Source: Datisca glomerata (lineage: Eukaryota > Streptophyta > Magnoliopsida > Cucurbitales > Datiscaceae). From it: a DNA stretch of 64,000 bases. This document shows, one piece after another, positions 34,430 to 46,189 of this stretch (position 1 is its first letter; each line of letters starts with the position of its first letter). Where the stretch lies: the NCBI GenBank assembly GCA_003255025.1, contig QANY01002976.1, positions 3,963,541-4,027,540 of the forward strand. Direction: 5' to 3'. The notes beneath the pieces were generated by a model. It had not been told where the DNA came from. It saw nothing but the letters and a program-made list of their open reading frames with translations, and ran no database searches. A program made the position numbers and the translations under genes.

Positions 34430-36390
34430 CAAAATCATAAAACAGGATCCCTTCCAACAACAACAACTCTACCCCTTCATCGACCTCTCCTAATAGCAGT
34501 AACAGAATTGCTTGCTTGAGTTCCAGCAACATTGTTTGCTTCAGATGAAATCTGAAAAGATAAAGTATTGTGAAAATCAAATATATATTGAAATGAACAT
34601 AAACAAAACATATTACATGTAAAGTAGAAGCTTACTCTGAATCCCATGAGCTTCTTTGCACCCCAATTGGTGCCTATAGCAGTGTTCTTCATTCTTGGGC
34701 CATTATTTTCTTTATAGCAATTGGAGCCCCCTTACGTGTCCTCTTATTGTGCCCAATTGTGTGACACTTGCTACTGGTTAGTGTCCTATTATTTCTCTTA
34801 AACAACATTGAATTTGTTGGCTCATCATTGTCTCTTCTTCTTTGTTTCTTTGGCCTCTCAAGTGACCTTTTGAACTTTGGAGGCAACACCATATTTTCAT
34901 CATTTGGTGACCTTAGGCCAAAGGTTGGGCCCATTACATGGCTGTATAAAATGAGGTCGACATTGTATCTTTGTGATAGAATTTATCAACATACTCATCA
35001 GGGTTACTGCCCATAAAGTAATTACATTGTATGTCATGCACACAAGGAATACCAGACAAATTCCATCTATAACAACAGCAAGAGCTAGCATACAAGTCAA
35101 CCACATACCTGTCTCTTCCACAGTCAGCTTCAAATTTATGTTCACCATTCAATACATCTTGACAATTCCTAGAAGCGTCAATAGACTTTAGTATAAGTCC
35201 CATCAATCTCCCTTTAAGCATATATATGCTTGGCTTGTTGAAATGTTCACTAACAAGTCGTTCCTCACTGTCTCCCTAATATCATTCAACTTCCACCGAC
35301 GATATGTCTTAAATCTATCCATGTAATGTTTTGAATGCCATTAGGACTAACATGCCTATTCTGAAAGGTTCTACAACACATATGCTCTAGATTAAAGGAG
35401 TTTACCTGCATGTTATTCTCTTGTTGCATCAATGATGCATATAATCTCCATGGACAGTCACTCCTAGTATACTTGACCAGTACTCTACATGCCTCTCTTC
35501 AAACCATACCCACTTTGTCTACCATGGGCCTTAATATCATCTTTAAACTCAGCTCTCTTTTTAAACTTCATGTCTAATTTGAAAACAACATTGTGCATGT
35601 CACTATCAGCCATGAATTCTGGGAATACTTCCAATTTTTCCTCATCAGAATTGGGAGGAGAATTCAACTCCTCAGAATCAAGCTCCATTTGTGGCTCTTG
35701 TGGACCTTGTGGCTCAACCCCTCCAACATCAAATTCATTATTATTAAGCTCATAATCATTGTCTACAACATCATCTAAGTTAATACTCCTAACACTTGTA
35801 TCATTAGATTCACTGTCACTCCCCACAATAATCACTATCATTTTCATCTTCATCATTAACATGCATATTTTAATTATCAACATTCAAATCATCAGCAAGC
35901 AAAGACTCAAGAGAATGTGCAACATAAACATGTATAAGTCTAGTAGATGGAACTACCCTACACATATGCATTACATACATATCATTCCTTATCTCTACAA
36001 AACCAGAATCCATATCCTCCTCAGGCTTTACATAACACATGGTAGTATACTCAACAACTCCAGAACAATCATGCAAATCCTCTAGTTTTATCACACTCAT
36101 CTTATTCGAGCCACAATCATAAAAAATAGATATTTTACCTCCTAAGTATCTTGTACGAGTGGACCATTCAAATTGACTACTATGATGCACATGAATTGAA
36201 AATGAATATGAAGTCATTTCTGCAATTAATAAAACTTCAATCTGATGCATATACAACAAAACATAAATTAAGAGATGGAATCAGATGTATTAGTTCACTA
36301 ATGAATGGAGTTGGATGAGATTGGATGGCAGATAATGAATAAAGCACATGGAAAGGGTTCCAATTCATATTGGATGATGTTATTATCACA
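34430..36390 (-). pseudogene. MULE transposase lacking the DDE core
   Basis: From the right: a PB1-like N-terminal domain (MTSYSFSIHVHHSSQFEW start at about 36217; EMCRVVP-like region, ends near 35870) and an acidic linker (35883-35600). The DNA-binding zinc module is at 35560-35290 (KKRAEFKDDIKAH, CPWRLYASLMQQ, a Cys-Cys...His pattern). A MULE linker follows (RRWKLNDIRETVRNDLL, about 35300-35240). At about 35218 it passes straight to sequence just before the SWIM finger (CCCYRWNLSGIPCVHDI, about 35090-35030), then a basic tail with a degenerate knuckle (CHTIGHNKRTRKG, about 34745). The whole catalytic domain, several hundred residues in relatives, is absent. Frame changes add to the damage. 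Confidence 0.85.
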
Positions 36391-37252
36391 TTGACCATAC
36401 TAATTTTGGAAGAAGCAATATTGCCTCCCAACTACCAAGCATATTTTGGGTATCATGACTTGCATTTCAACGTTGAATATAAGTAAAACTAAGTGCTTCC
36501 TTCATGGAAAGAAGATAGATATTCCAACACAGGGTAAAAATAGAAGCTACTAAAAGGTTATGTGCAAATGTAACAGCAACCCATTTAATTTGAAATATTA
36601 AGAAGAGACTAACACTACTATCAAAATTTTAAGTTAAGATTCTTTTAGAACTCCATAACTGATTGTAGTTACTCCAGTCTTCATGAAGTACAACTAGAAA
36701 AAGAAAAAAAAAACTCCAAGTTGAATAGTAGGAACATTAAAGGGAAGGTGTATTTCTTAAGGGAGTAGAGGACCTTACACATTAATTAGAGGACATAACT
36801 CGATTTGGTAACTCGAGTAGAACTCGAAGAACATGACTTGAAGACCAGACTCGAACCCTAATTTTTGAAAATCAACGAGAAAAACTCAAAGAACAGAACT
36901 TAATTTGATAACTCAAACCCTAATTTTCTGAATACTCAAAGAACTAAACAGACTATAAATCGAATACCAGACTTGAAAAAATACCTCCTCCAAATAGAGA
37001 GCTCCAACCTCCTTAGAGTCCTTCGATCACCTACAGTAACTCGAGCTAGACTGCGATTTGGTAGGTCGATTTCGAGCACAACGAGTGATTTGGTATGGCG
37101 ATTTCACGAACCCTAATTACCTAAGGGAGGAAGACTACATTTTGGCCCAACTTTTGGGTGGGGGTGGTAAATTTTCGAAGATGAAATTTTTGAGTTTGCT
37201 TTTACTCGGTGTTAATTTTAGGTTGGGTTAATTTTAACACCATATCATTTTA

Positions 37253-37480
37253 CCACGTGTCAGCTGGGTAAATTAAAAAGTTGATGTGACGTTAAACTAC
37301 TTGTCACGAAATGCCACGCAAGCAGATCGTGACAGACCGTTATTATTTTTAAGCGGATGTGCTATGTTAGTCTAACATGAATGCAAAATGTAATTGTAGG
37401 GTCTACTTTATAAATTTTTAAAGTGTAGAATCTAAAACGAAAATGACCCCAAACTGTAGGGGGTAAAACTATAGGTTACT
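37253..37480 (-). repeat. Right terminal inverted repeat of the MULE
   Basis: This is the inverted partner of 32389-32604. It has a short extra stretch near its outer end (CCTATAGTTTTACCCC on the minus strand) compared with the left copy. Confidence 0.9.
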
Positions 37481-37489
37481 CATATAAAT

Positions 37490-38804
37490 ATATATAAGTG
37501 CCAAAATTGGAGAAACACTTTTAGACCATTTTGTCCATATGATTTTTTTACTAATCTTTAATTTCCCTTCTTAATGACGTTATAGTGTGAATTAATTGGT
37601 TATTTCTCCATATATTTTATATATCTACCCAATTCTATTTTTCTTTTTAAAAATCTACAGTATTAAATTTATTAATTAGAATATACAAATAGATAAAACA
37701 TTTATTTTGACAAATCAATCTTTTAGGCTTTCTTCCATCAAATTCTTCTCATATACATGGTCAATAATGTCAAAATCGGTTTCGTTTTTAGATTATTGTT
37801 CATCAATCATTTATCTTCTATATTCAATTTTCCTTCATCCGTTTTTCACCTTCCTCTCTCCTTCAATTAGCAGGCTGTTTCTCCAATATTCTTCTCATAT
37901 TTCATTAATTCTTATATCAACCTTTCATCTACCCATGAAGATCAGTGCACGAGGTTAGACTATAAATCACCTACGATTTCTCACTTTTACTCATTCTTTC
38001 ATCTAATAGTTCTTTACTTTGCATATTTTTAGGATTTCATATTCGTGCAATAGGTGAGAATACAAACATTTTAACATTCTTCTTCCATAGACTACATTAT
38101 TTTACTGTTATCACAGTGCAACTCATGTGATTGTTACTTTTTTTTTCAAATTATCAAATGTTAAACATATGTTAAACAAGTTTTGCAAAATATTTTACTT
38201 ATTTGTGGTGAGAATACAGAAGTCTTCCAGCATTGATCTATTTTGAAGTGATAAGTCCACTTTGTTTTCTTGATGATCTCTATAAGAACTTGCATTAGTC
38301 ATGACTTCTAAGAATTTTTTTGGGATGAATCTATGTGCTTTAGATGTTTTCTTAATTATACTAGAAATACATACAAAGACCTCATCTCTTGAAAATAAAG
38401 TTATATCAGCACTGATCTCCATAGTGGGGTACTTTGTTTTTGTCTAGATTTGGAAAAATATTCTATTAAACATTTTGAAAAATAGTTTACTTTGCTTATA
38501 CAGTTTCAATTGGAAATTAAAATATTGCAGACATTGGAAATTATATGAATGTTTTACTTGCCGAACTTTTGTCTCTGAAATATTTGCAGATGTTGGAGAA
38601 AAGGTTTCGGGATGTCAACTATCAGGTAGATGATCTTCTTTATTTATTCTGTCCATTTATGTTTTGACTCACTTAATTTAACATTTAAATTAGATTGTTT
38701 TTCTTTTTTAAACTTCAGGAACAAAACTTCAAAAAATAAAAGTTTCCAACTTAAGATTTTGACCCAGAGTGAGATGATTCAAAGATCAAAGTTAGAATAT
38801 GTAC
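37490..38804. other. AT-rich stretch, possible small exons only
   Basis: No repeat or long frame is seen. Short pieces with plausible splice sites occur, such as ATGAAGATCAGTGCACGAG before GT at 37935-37953 and TTGCAG before ATGTTGGAGAAAAGG at about 38587. They lie upstream of the RPA-like exon that the LINE interrupts, so they could be its upstream exons. This is not established. Confidence 0.35.
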
Positions 38805-38820
38805 GCTATGGGATGCGATT
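38805..38820 (+). repeat. LINE target-site duplication, left copy
   Basis: It matches 45061-45076 at 15 of 16 bases. The difference is C versus T within a CG context, as expected from methyl-cytosine decay. Confidence 0.9.
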
Positions 38821-38889
38821 TTTTTTTTGTCGAATCAAAGATTATCATTAATGAGAAATGCAAGTTTGGAGGTTATAAACTCGAGATAG

Positions 38890-41800
38890 CCATGGAGAAA
38901 GGTTGTCAGACCACACGGAATAAGTACCATCACAGTCAAAACTTGTTAAACTCTGTGCTAAGACATTTAGATTTCTAGAAACATACTTAAAAGAAATTTT
39001 TAAGAACTCCCCATTTTCTTATGAGAAGCCTTTGATAGAACTTGAACCACCTCCAAAGAATCACAGCGAACTTCGATTTCCTCCCCTTCTTTAAACCACC
39101 ATTGTTGAGACTCTATAGGATTGCATTAGCTTCTACCGAAAAAACATCCTTGCAATAAGCAATGCTTTGGCATCCCATCCTTTCAATAAAGCCTGCATTA
39201 TCAGTGATTAAGAAACCCATACCTTCTGAACCACTCCGCCAAGCTGCATCCGTCCACAAGATTGTTTTGTTCCTCTGGTACATAGCCGTACTAGAAGTAA
39301 TAGTCCCACCATCCACCCNGTAACAAAAAGTCTCAAGTTGTCTGTTCGTAATGCCATCTGCTTCTAGGGGTGAGATCGTGGCTCCCTTGAAGCACGCAAA
39401 ATTTATGGTTTTCCAAATTCGTCAGATCCCAAAGGCTACCCAACCCAGGCATTCATCTTCATTACTTCGCCCTCTCATAGATGAGCAAATAGTCTTCCGG
39501 ACCGAGAAGAAGTCATCTCCAGTTAATTACTCAACGTGCAACGTCAGAGGGGTAGCAAACCAAAAGGCTCGGCTGAATGAGCATTTGAAGAAGACATGGG
39601 TACCAGTTCCGTGATCTGTCCCACAAAGTGAGCATAACTGTTTATCTTCATCCCTTTGTTAAGAAAGTTAGGTTTTAGAGCTAAATAATTCTTTGAACAT
39701 CTCCAGATAAAGTCCTTAATTTTGGGGGGAGCCCGTAGCTTCCAGATTTTCATCCAGAAATAGCATTCATCCACTAGACAACTAGCACCGCCACTATCTA
39801 CCCGCCGAAGATTTTCATTATGAAGCATATTAACTGCTATTTTATATCTTGACTTCAGTGAATACATTCCATCCCTCGTATGAAACCAGATAAGCTTATC
39901 CTTTTAAGCAAAGGGAATTAAGTGAATGGACTGGATGGCAAGAGATTCTTCTTTGTAAAAAGATTATCAATCAATGGAATGTCCCATTCACCATTTAAGG
40001 AAATCAGCTCCTCAACTTTCGATAATCTGAGATTTGAGGGGTGAAAATCTTAAACCGACCAGGTCTTGGGATCCGTGGTTCCTTCCAAATGTCAACATTT
40101 GTGTCGTCTCCAATTCTCCAATAGAGGCCCCGACCAAGAATCTTCCTACCTTCTAGAATTTTGCGCCACCCTATGAAGGTCTTTAGCATAAATTTGCATT
40201 CATAAAATTACTCTTTCGGAAGTATTTAGCACTAAGAAATTTGGCTAATAAAGAATTAGGATCTTGTAAAATCCTCCACCATATTAAAACAATAGAGATC
40301 TTTAATAGCCTGCCCACCATTATCTATGCTAGTCGTTAATTTATTCCAAGACCCCAATAAATTCCAGCTTTATATTGAAGCTCCCACCAAAACTTCCCTA
40401 GCCGAATACAGAGATCCTTAATGAGGGATAACGGAAGTTTAAAACACGACATAACATATCAGAATCGCCTGAGCTATAGCTTTAATCATAATTTCCCTTC
40501 CTGAAGCAGAAAACCATTGTTCAGCGCAACCATTGATTTTGTTGATAACTTTGTCTTTAATTTTGTTGAACAACTCCTTTTTGGATAAGCTAAAATTGGT
40601 CTTTAAACCCAAGATATTTCCCATGTTATTGTTCACCTCCATCTTCAGGATACCCACCTGTTTTGCTTGTTCCGTTGCATGGATAGAGTTAAATAAAATA
40701 TTACTTTTTTGATATTTAATGATCTGACCTGACACTAATCCATAAATCTTGAGGATGTTTTGAATTCAAATTCAGATGTCAGAAAAACAGTAACCTATCA
40801 TCTGCGAATAGAAGGTGGGACACCGATGGGCCGTCTCTCGAGGCTTTATGACCATGGATTGCACCTTATTTGTCTAAGGCTATCAGAAGCGAGGATAAAA
40901 CTTCAGAACAAAGAATGAACAAATATTGAAAGTAGGTCCCCTTGCCTTAATCCTCTCTGAGGACATTCACGATAACACTGAAAGATACACGACATAACAT
41001 ATATCGGAATCGCCTGAGCTATAGCTTTAGTCATAATTTCCCTTCCTGAAGCATAAAGCCATTGTTCTGTGCGACCATTGATTTTGTTGATAACTTTGTC
41101 TTTAACGTCGTTGAAAACTCCTTTTTGGATAAGCTAAAATTGGGCTTTAACCCAAGATATTTTCCCATGTAGTTCACCTCCATCTTCAGGATACCAACCA
41201 GTTGTACTTTTTCCGTTGCATGGATAGAGTTAAATAAAATTTTACTTTTTTGATATTTAAGGATCTGACCTGACACTAAACCATAAATCTCGAGGATGTT
41301 TTGAATTCAAATTCAGATGCTTGGGAAAACAGTAACCTATCATCTGCGAATAGAAGGTGGGACACTGATGGGCCGTCTCTCGAGGCTTTATGACCATGGA
41401 TTGCACCTTATTTGTCTAAGTCTATCAGAAGCGAGGATAAAACTTCATGACAAAGAATGAACAAATATGATGAAAGTAGGTCCCATTGCCTTAATCCTCT
41501 CTCAGGATAAAAAAAATGCTAGAAACATCTTCATTCACGATAACACTGAAAGATATCGTCAAACATACATAACTAAATCCATTTACACCATTTTCTGAGA
41601 ATCTCATACGCCTCAAAACTACTATTATAAAATCTCATTCCACCCCTATCATATATCTTTGACATGTCAAGTTTAATGGCAGCTGCCCCCTAATTACATC
41701 GCGTTTTGAGAGAATGAAGGATCTTATAGACAATCAAGATATTATCGTCAATGTTATGACTCTATATAAAAGCACTTTGGGATTGATTCACCAATTTTCT

Positions 41801-43110
41801 CATCACTTCCCACAGCCTATTTGTGAGAATCTTAGAGATAATTTTGTACAAAATATTGCACAAACTAATGGGTCACAGGTTTCCCATACTTTACGGGCTT
41901 TTCTTCTTGGAGATTAGGGCTAAATAGGTGTAATTGACCTCTTGGGGCATGAAATTTTTTTTTTGAAGTCCTTCACAAGAGAAAGGACGTCTCCTCTAAA
42001 AAGCCCAGAATGCTCAACAGCCTTTTTTTAAGAAGACATTTTTTATATAAGCTAGCTGGAAATCCATCTAGGCCTGGGGCCTTCACATCTCCAATTTCTT
42101 TAATAGCCCTGCCCACTTCCCATTCCTCAACAGGCTTTTCTTAACGATCTACATCCTCCACTCCTAGCTTATTATCCACTATCAACAGAACTGCAACGAA
42201 ATTATTGGGCTTAGTGGACTTGAATAAATCCACAAAATAGCGTTGGGCTTCATTTATTTCCAGATGATTCATGATTCACTTGCCTTGATGATTCATCAAC
42301 CCATAAAAATTATTTTGTCTTCTTCTACCTTGGAACTTGGCATGAAAGTTTTTTATATCTCTATCCCCCGCCAATAACCAATCCACTTTAGATCTTGTAT
42401 CAAAAAGTACGTTTCTAGTTATTAAAACTTTTACACATATCCACAAGCAAAACCATGTGATCTGAGCCGCCGCACAGAATGTTTCGATTTACTCTCAGAA
42501 TAAATATCAATCCACGCCTTATTGCTAAAGCATCTATCCAACATTTCATGTATTAAGTCTCCCCTGACCTCTTATTAGTCTTTGTAAAAAACACTCCAGA
42601 ACAACCCAAATCATCATACCACAATCCGAAATAAATTGGAGAAAATCATCCATATAGGATCAAGAGCTCTGGTTACCTCCCTCCTTCTCAGAAGGAGAAG
42701 ATATAGCATTAAAATCTCCACATAGTAAACATGGTTCGGCTATTCTAACTAACCGAGATTTAAGAATGTTCCATTGTTTCCTACGAGTTACCTCATTAGT
42801 GCTTGCATACACCCCAAACGAGCGCCAATGTTTATTTAACACTAAATCATTCACAACCGCTTCAACAAAAAAAAACATGAATATTTACTGACTACCACAC
42901 TGTCGACATCATTACATAGCATAGTGAGACCTCCGCTAAGACCATACAAATTTACTGTTAAACAAAATTTCATACCTAACATACCTCACACCCTTTCTAT
43001 ATCTATGGCTCCATTTTTAGTTTCACTCAAAACCAGCGCATCTGGAGAGTGAAGCTTATATAACTTCTTAAGTAAGTAGATTGTCAGAGTACTCCCCACA
43101 CCCTGACAAT
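38890..43110 (-). pseudogene. LINE ORF2: endonuclease, reverse transcriptase, zf-RVT, RNase H, broken
   Basis: Endonuclease: FGVYAS, PCLLCGDFNAISSPSEK (GDFN motif, about 42720-42690). Reverse transcriptase: VKAPGLDGFPASLYKK (about 42090-42040), a KLDMSK region at 41680-41660 and a conserved SGREIMIKAIAQAI segment present twice (near 40470 and 41030). zf-RVT: IWKLRAPPKIKDFIWRCSK (about 39745-39690). RNase H: LWTDAAWRSGSEGMGF (about 39260), VRCDSLEVVQ (about 39060) and SRNLNVLAQSL (about 38965). The order is that of plant L1 elements carrying an RNase H. There are many stops and frame shifts. One undetermined base (n) is at 39319. Confidence 0.88.
40444..41535 (-). repeat. 543-bp tandem duplication within the LINE reverse transcriptase
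   Basis: ACACGACATAACAT at 40444 recurs at 40987, and the following ~540 bp is repeated with scattered differences. Examples are the SGREIMIKA and GQI(I/L)KYQKS coding segments, and the block starting CATCTGCGAATAGAAGG at about 40800 and 41340. The second copy has extra bases near 41505-41535. The RT domain is thereby partly doubled. Confidence 0.88.
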
Positions 43111-43593
43111 TCTAATACAATATTTTCATTAATCACTTTGAGACCATTTAGGGCTTGTGTCCTCCACCCTTAAAGAAGCATCTCCAAAGTTTTCCTCTTT
43201 TTTTCTGGACCAGAGGTTGAGGGGAAATCTCATCACCTATCGAAGCGTCAAGGTTTCTTTTGGTCCCTGCACAAGAACCTAAAATGTCTTTGTTGGACAC
43301 TATACCATGTGTCCCTATTCTCCTCACCTTCCTACCTTATCGAGCTTTACCCAATCTATCAATCAAAGGCCCAAGCACAAATGGTTCAGGATTGACAGGA
43401 ATTGGGCCCTGGACTTTATCAAAGACTCATCCCACTTCCCCACTCAACGTCATTAACCTCAATACTAACCATATTTCCTTCCTCAGTAACCAAAATTCCA
43501 TCTTTGGTGGGGACACCTTTGATAATTATTCCACCACTCGAAAAATCCCTTTATTGGCTCCCACTTTGCCGCTATCTCCTCGACTATATCCTC

Positions 43594-45058
43594 CTAAATC
43601 CTCTCCTTTGAGACTATCTTAGGAAATAAATCCTCTGTAATCTTCTGCCCCACGTAATCCCGAACCAGATTTTCCGCAACTACCTGATTTAGCTCCCCCG
43701 ATAACCTCTTAGTCCTCTGGTTGGGATTCTCGTCGCTCCGGTTGGTCAAGTTCGTTGGCGGCAGAGCCCTCATCATCTCATCTTTCGACTGGGTCTCAAA
43801 CTCCTCCATCTCAGCCATCCCCGGAGTAAATCCTGATCTGCCATAACTTGTGAACTCCTCAGCCTGAGAATTCCTGGTTTGGCCATCATTACATCCTTCG
43901 GGGCAGGTTTTAGCCATTCATGGCCTTTCTATTGAAGATCCATGTTCCAGCGAATGTGATCTGTCCCCTGTAGAATGGTCTTGAATTTGAATGTTCACCC
44001 TTTCTTCATATGCATAAAGGTCATAACCCTCACTCTTATCTGGTGAGACCCATCTCGTCTTCATACTTGTTCCTCCATTTTCCACCTCCTCTACATTTGA
44101 AATGATCAGCACTACCTCTGTAACTAGAATGACTGTATCTATGTGAATTAGCTTTCCACGTGCTAAAAATTGACGCATTGATTTTGTCATCATATTCGCC
44201 TTCCTTTATTTTATCCCTCATCGCTATCTCATTTTCTTTACACGTCGATTCTGTGTGGAATGTCCTTCCACAGAACTGGCAAAAACATGGAAGTCTCTTG
44301 TATTTAAAACAACACCAGTTCTTTCGCCCATCAAATTTGATAATAGAACCTTTTTGGAGCGGCTTGTTGATATTGATCTCCACCTTGACTCGAATAAATC
44401 TTTTCAGTTCAAATCCATCTTTGGAAAAGCTTTCATCTGTATCCATCATTTTGCCCATCTTTCCCCCAAGGAGAGCCCCAAGCTTATTATTTCTCCATTT
44501 AATAGGAAGTTGATGGATTTGGATCCAAAAACTATCCTAGTAAAACATATCAGAATCAAAATCCAATCCCTGAGTCCACTGTTTGACAATAAAGAGTTGT
44601 TCTTCAAAGAGTCATGGTCCATTTTCCACCACAAACTTCATCACATTTTCCGTCTTGAAGAATATCTGGAACCGATCCTTGTCCACCTCCACCAAACATA
44701 TATCATCACATGCATTCCATGCCGTCGAAAGTGCTCTCCTCAGCCCCAAAAGGTTATACTTTCACGAGGCATATAGTCTACCCAGAATACAACCACAATT
44801 GGCCTCACATGAATAACAATCTCCTCAAATTCCTCCTTCGTCAATTTTAGGAATCTAATTGTCTCATTAGATCATGATCGACCCCCGCCCATCAATGGGG
44901 CAAGTGTTCTCTTCTGCCTCCATAGCTTGAATCCCTCCACTGTAGCTGAATTTGAGTAAGGAAACCCGAGGTAGCTCTAGGGGCAATACGCTAGAAGACG
45001 ACACCTTCCTTTCTAAAGACAACCAATAATTTTCCAAGAATCTAATTGTCGTACACAA
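43594..45058 (-). pseudogene. LINE ORF1 (DUF4283-like plus CCHC knuckle), broken
   Basis: The likely start is the ATG at 44923 (MEAEENTCPIDGRG), soon followed by a stop. A DUF4283-type domain is legible across stops at about 44720-44440 (FQIFFKTENVMKFVVENGP, WIQIHQLPIKW). The knuckle region (RLPCFCQFCGRTFHTESTC, about 44290-44240) follows within the open stretch 44458-44036. A charged, Ser/Asn-rich tail runs to about 43600. In plant L1 elements this protein binds the LINE RNA. Two Trp codons have become stops (for example near 44620). Confidence 0.8.
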
Positions 45059-45060
45059 TG

Positions 45061-45076
45061 GCTATGGGATGTGATT
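45061..45076 (+). repeat. LINE target-site duplication, right copy
   Basis: This is the partner of 38805-38820. It marks the 5' end of the minus-strand LINE and shows that the insertion was not 5'-truncated relative to ORF1. Confidence 0.9.
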
Positions 45077-45135
45077 AACGTCAAGAAAAACATGGAACTT
45101 ATTAATACTGAAATGGTATTATTAAGAGGTAAAAA

Positions 45136-46189
45136 CTATATTTCTAGTAGAAAGTTCTGCACTTTTTCTAATAATTTTATCACTTGAATTGATGATTTTT
45201 TATTGTAATATTATTTATAATGCACTGATATATATATAAAGTTAGGTATAGATATCCCTCTATGTCATGTGTCCATATCCAATATTTTTTAAGTGTCAAA
45301 ATGTGTTGAATAAATTAAAGAAATAAATTATTTAAATTATTATTCAATTATAAAAACTAATTATTATATGTAATTATGATGTTTAAAAGGTTATTACTCC
45401 AATGTAACCGTCTACAATAATTTAAAGTTTTGTGTAAGGCTTTTACATTTATAACAAATAGTATTGATCAAATATTAATATTAACAAATATATAACTAAT
45501 CAAGTGTTCAAATTCCTTTTAAAGTATATAATTAAGAATATTAGGTTTGATATTTGTAATACATAATTGTCATGAAGAATTCGTGAAGCAATGGTGAAGT
45601 TGTGGAAGGGGTTTGAAGGAAATTAGAAGAGACTACATGTATATTTGATTTAATAGCACCAAACCTTTACAATAAAATAATTCAATATAAACTTAGTGTT
45701 ATAAAAACCTAAAACTAAATTATTTTTAACTTCTACATAAAATTCACATGATGTTGTAATATTTAATAGTTTTTTTTAGAAAAGACATTAACTTTTATCA
45801 TTTTTTAAAAAAAGTCATTAATTTGTCAGTTATTTATAATCCTACTATTCTTATATTTTATATCTTAAAATAACATCTCCTTGACTATTAAATTTATTAC
45901 GAACAAAACGGTTCGTGGGTGAAATATAAAAAAAAATTGATTTGACTTATTTAATCATATTAAAGAACTTAAAATCAATTTTAGTTTGATCATGCATATA
46001 CGATATTAAAATGAATAGATTAAGGGAAAAAATTTCACTTTTACTTTGTATTAGAGAATTTCTGAACTGATGGAACTCCCTCGAATGTTTTTCATGTTCT
46101 TCAAGTTTTAAGATCCATGAACTTGATCTTCCACGAATGATTTTTGAATTAGTCCACCAACAACCACCCATTAATTTCAAAAATATATC
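45136..46189. other. AT-rich stretch with no recognised gene
   Basis: No coding similarity or repeat is visible. The right part (from about 45900) might be the outermost end of the copia LTR that follows, whose limit I cannot fix. Confidence 0.4.

Larger units (their letters stand above)
32389..37480. mobile_element. MULE with long terminal inverted repeats (about 5.1 kb)
   Basis: About 220 bp at 32389-32604 is the inverted copy of 37253-37480. Shared blocks include CTACAGTTTGGGG, TAAAGTAGACC, AAAATAATAACGGT and CAAGTAGTTTAACG. Candidate 9-bp target duplications flank it: TATATAAAT (32380-32388) and CATATAAAT (37481-37489), one mismatch in AT-rich DNA. Inside are a GRF zinc-finger sequence on the plus strand and a SWIM-type MULE transposase on the minus strand that has lost its catalytic core. 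Long inverted repeats and 9-bp duplications are typical of Mutator-like elements. This copy cannot move itself. Confidence 0.88.
38821..45060 (-). mobile_element. L1-type LINE, essentially full length (6.2 kb)
   Basis: A 16-bp target duplication, GCTATGGGATGCGATT at 38805-38820 and GCTATGGGATGTGATT at 45061-45076 (one mismatch), bounds the element. On the plus strand the left end begins with a T run (38819-38828), which is the poly-A tail of a minus-strand LINE. Reading from 45060 leftwards: ORF1 with a DUF4283-like domain and zinc knuckle, then an AP-endonuclease domain, reverse transcriptase, zf-RVT and RNase H. Stops and frameshifts are frequent, so it is inactive. A 543-bp internal tandem duplication accounts for part of its length. 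Confidence 0.93.
38763..45135 (+). pseudogene. RPA-like OB-fold (DUF223/Helitron-associated type) exon split by the LINE
   Basis: Joining the two sides at the LINE target site gives a continuous frame on the plus strand: DSKIKVRICTLWDAI on the left side (about 38776-38820) and NVKKNMELINTEMVLLR on the right (from 45077), ending at a GTAAAA donor near 45123. The VRIC-LWD-N-KK-ELI-EMVL pattern is that of the single-strand-DNA-binding OB fold (DUF223) found in plant RPA-like proteins, many of them linked to Helitrons. A stop and lack of a clear start upstream suggest a remnant. The similarity is from memory of the family and needs a profile search. Confidence 0.45.

Noticed and set aside
45947..46180. 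77-codon minus-strand frame beside the copia LTR
   Set aside because: No similarity to a known family. The area is AT-rich and may be LTR edge; chance is the simplest explanation.
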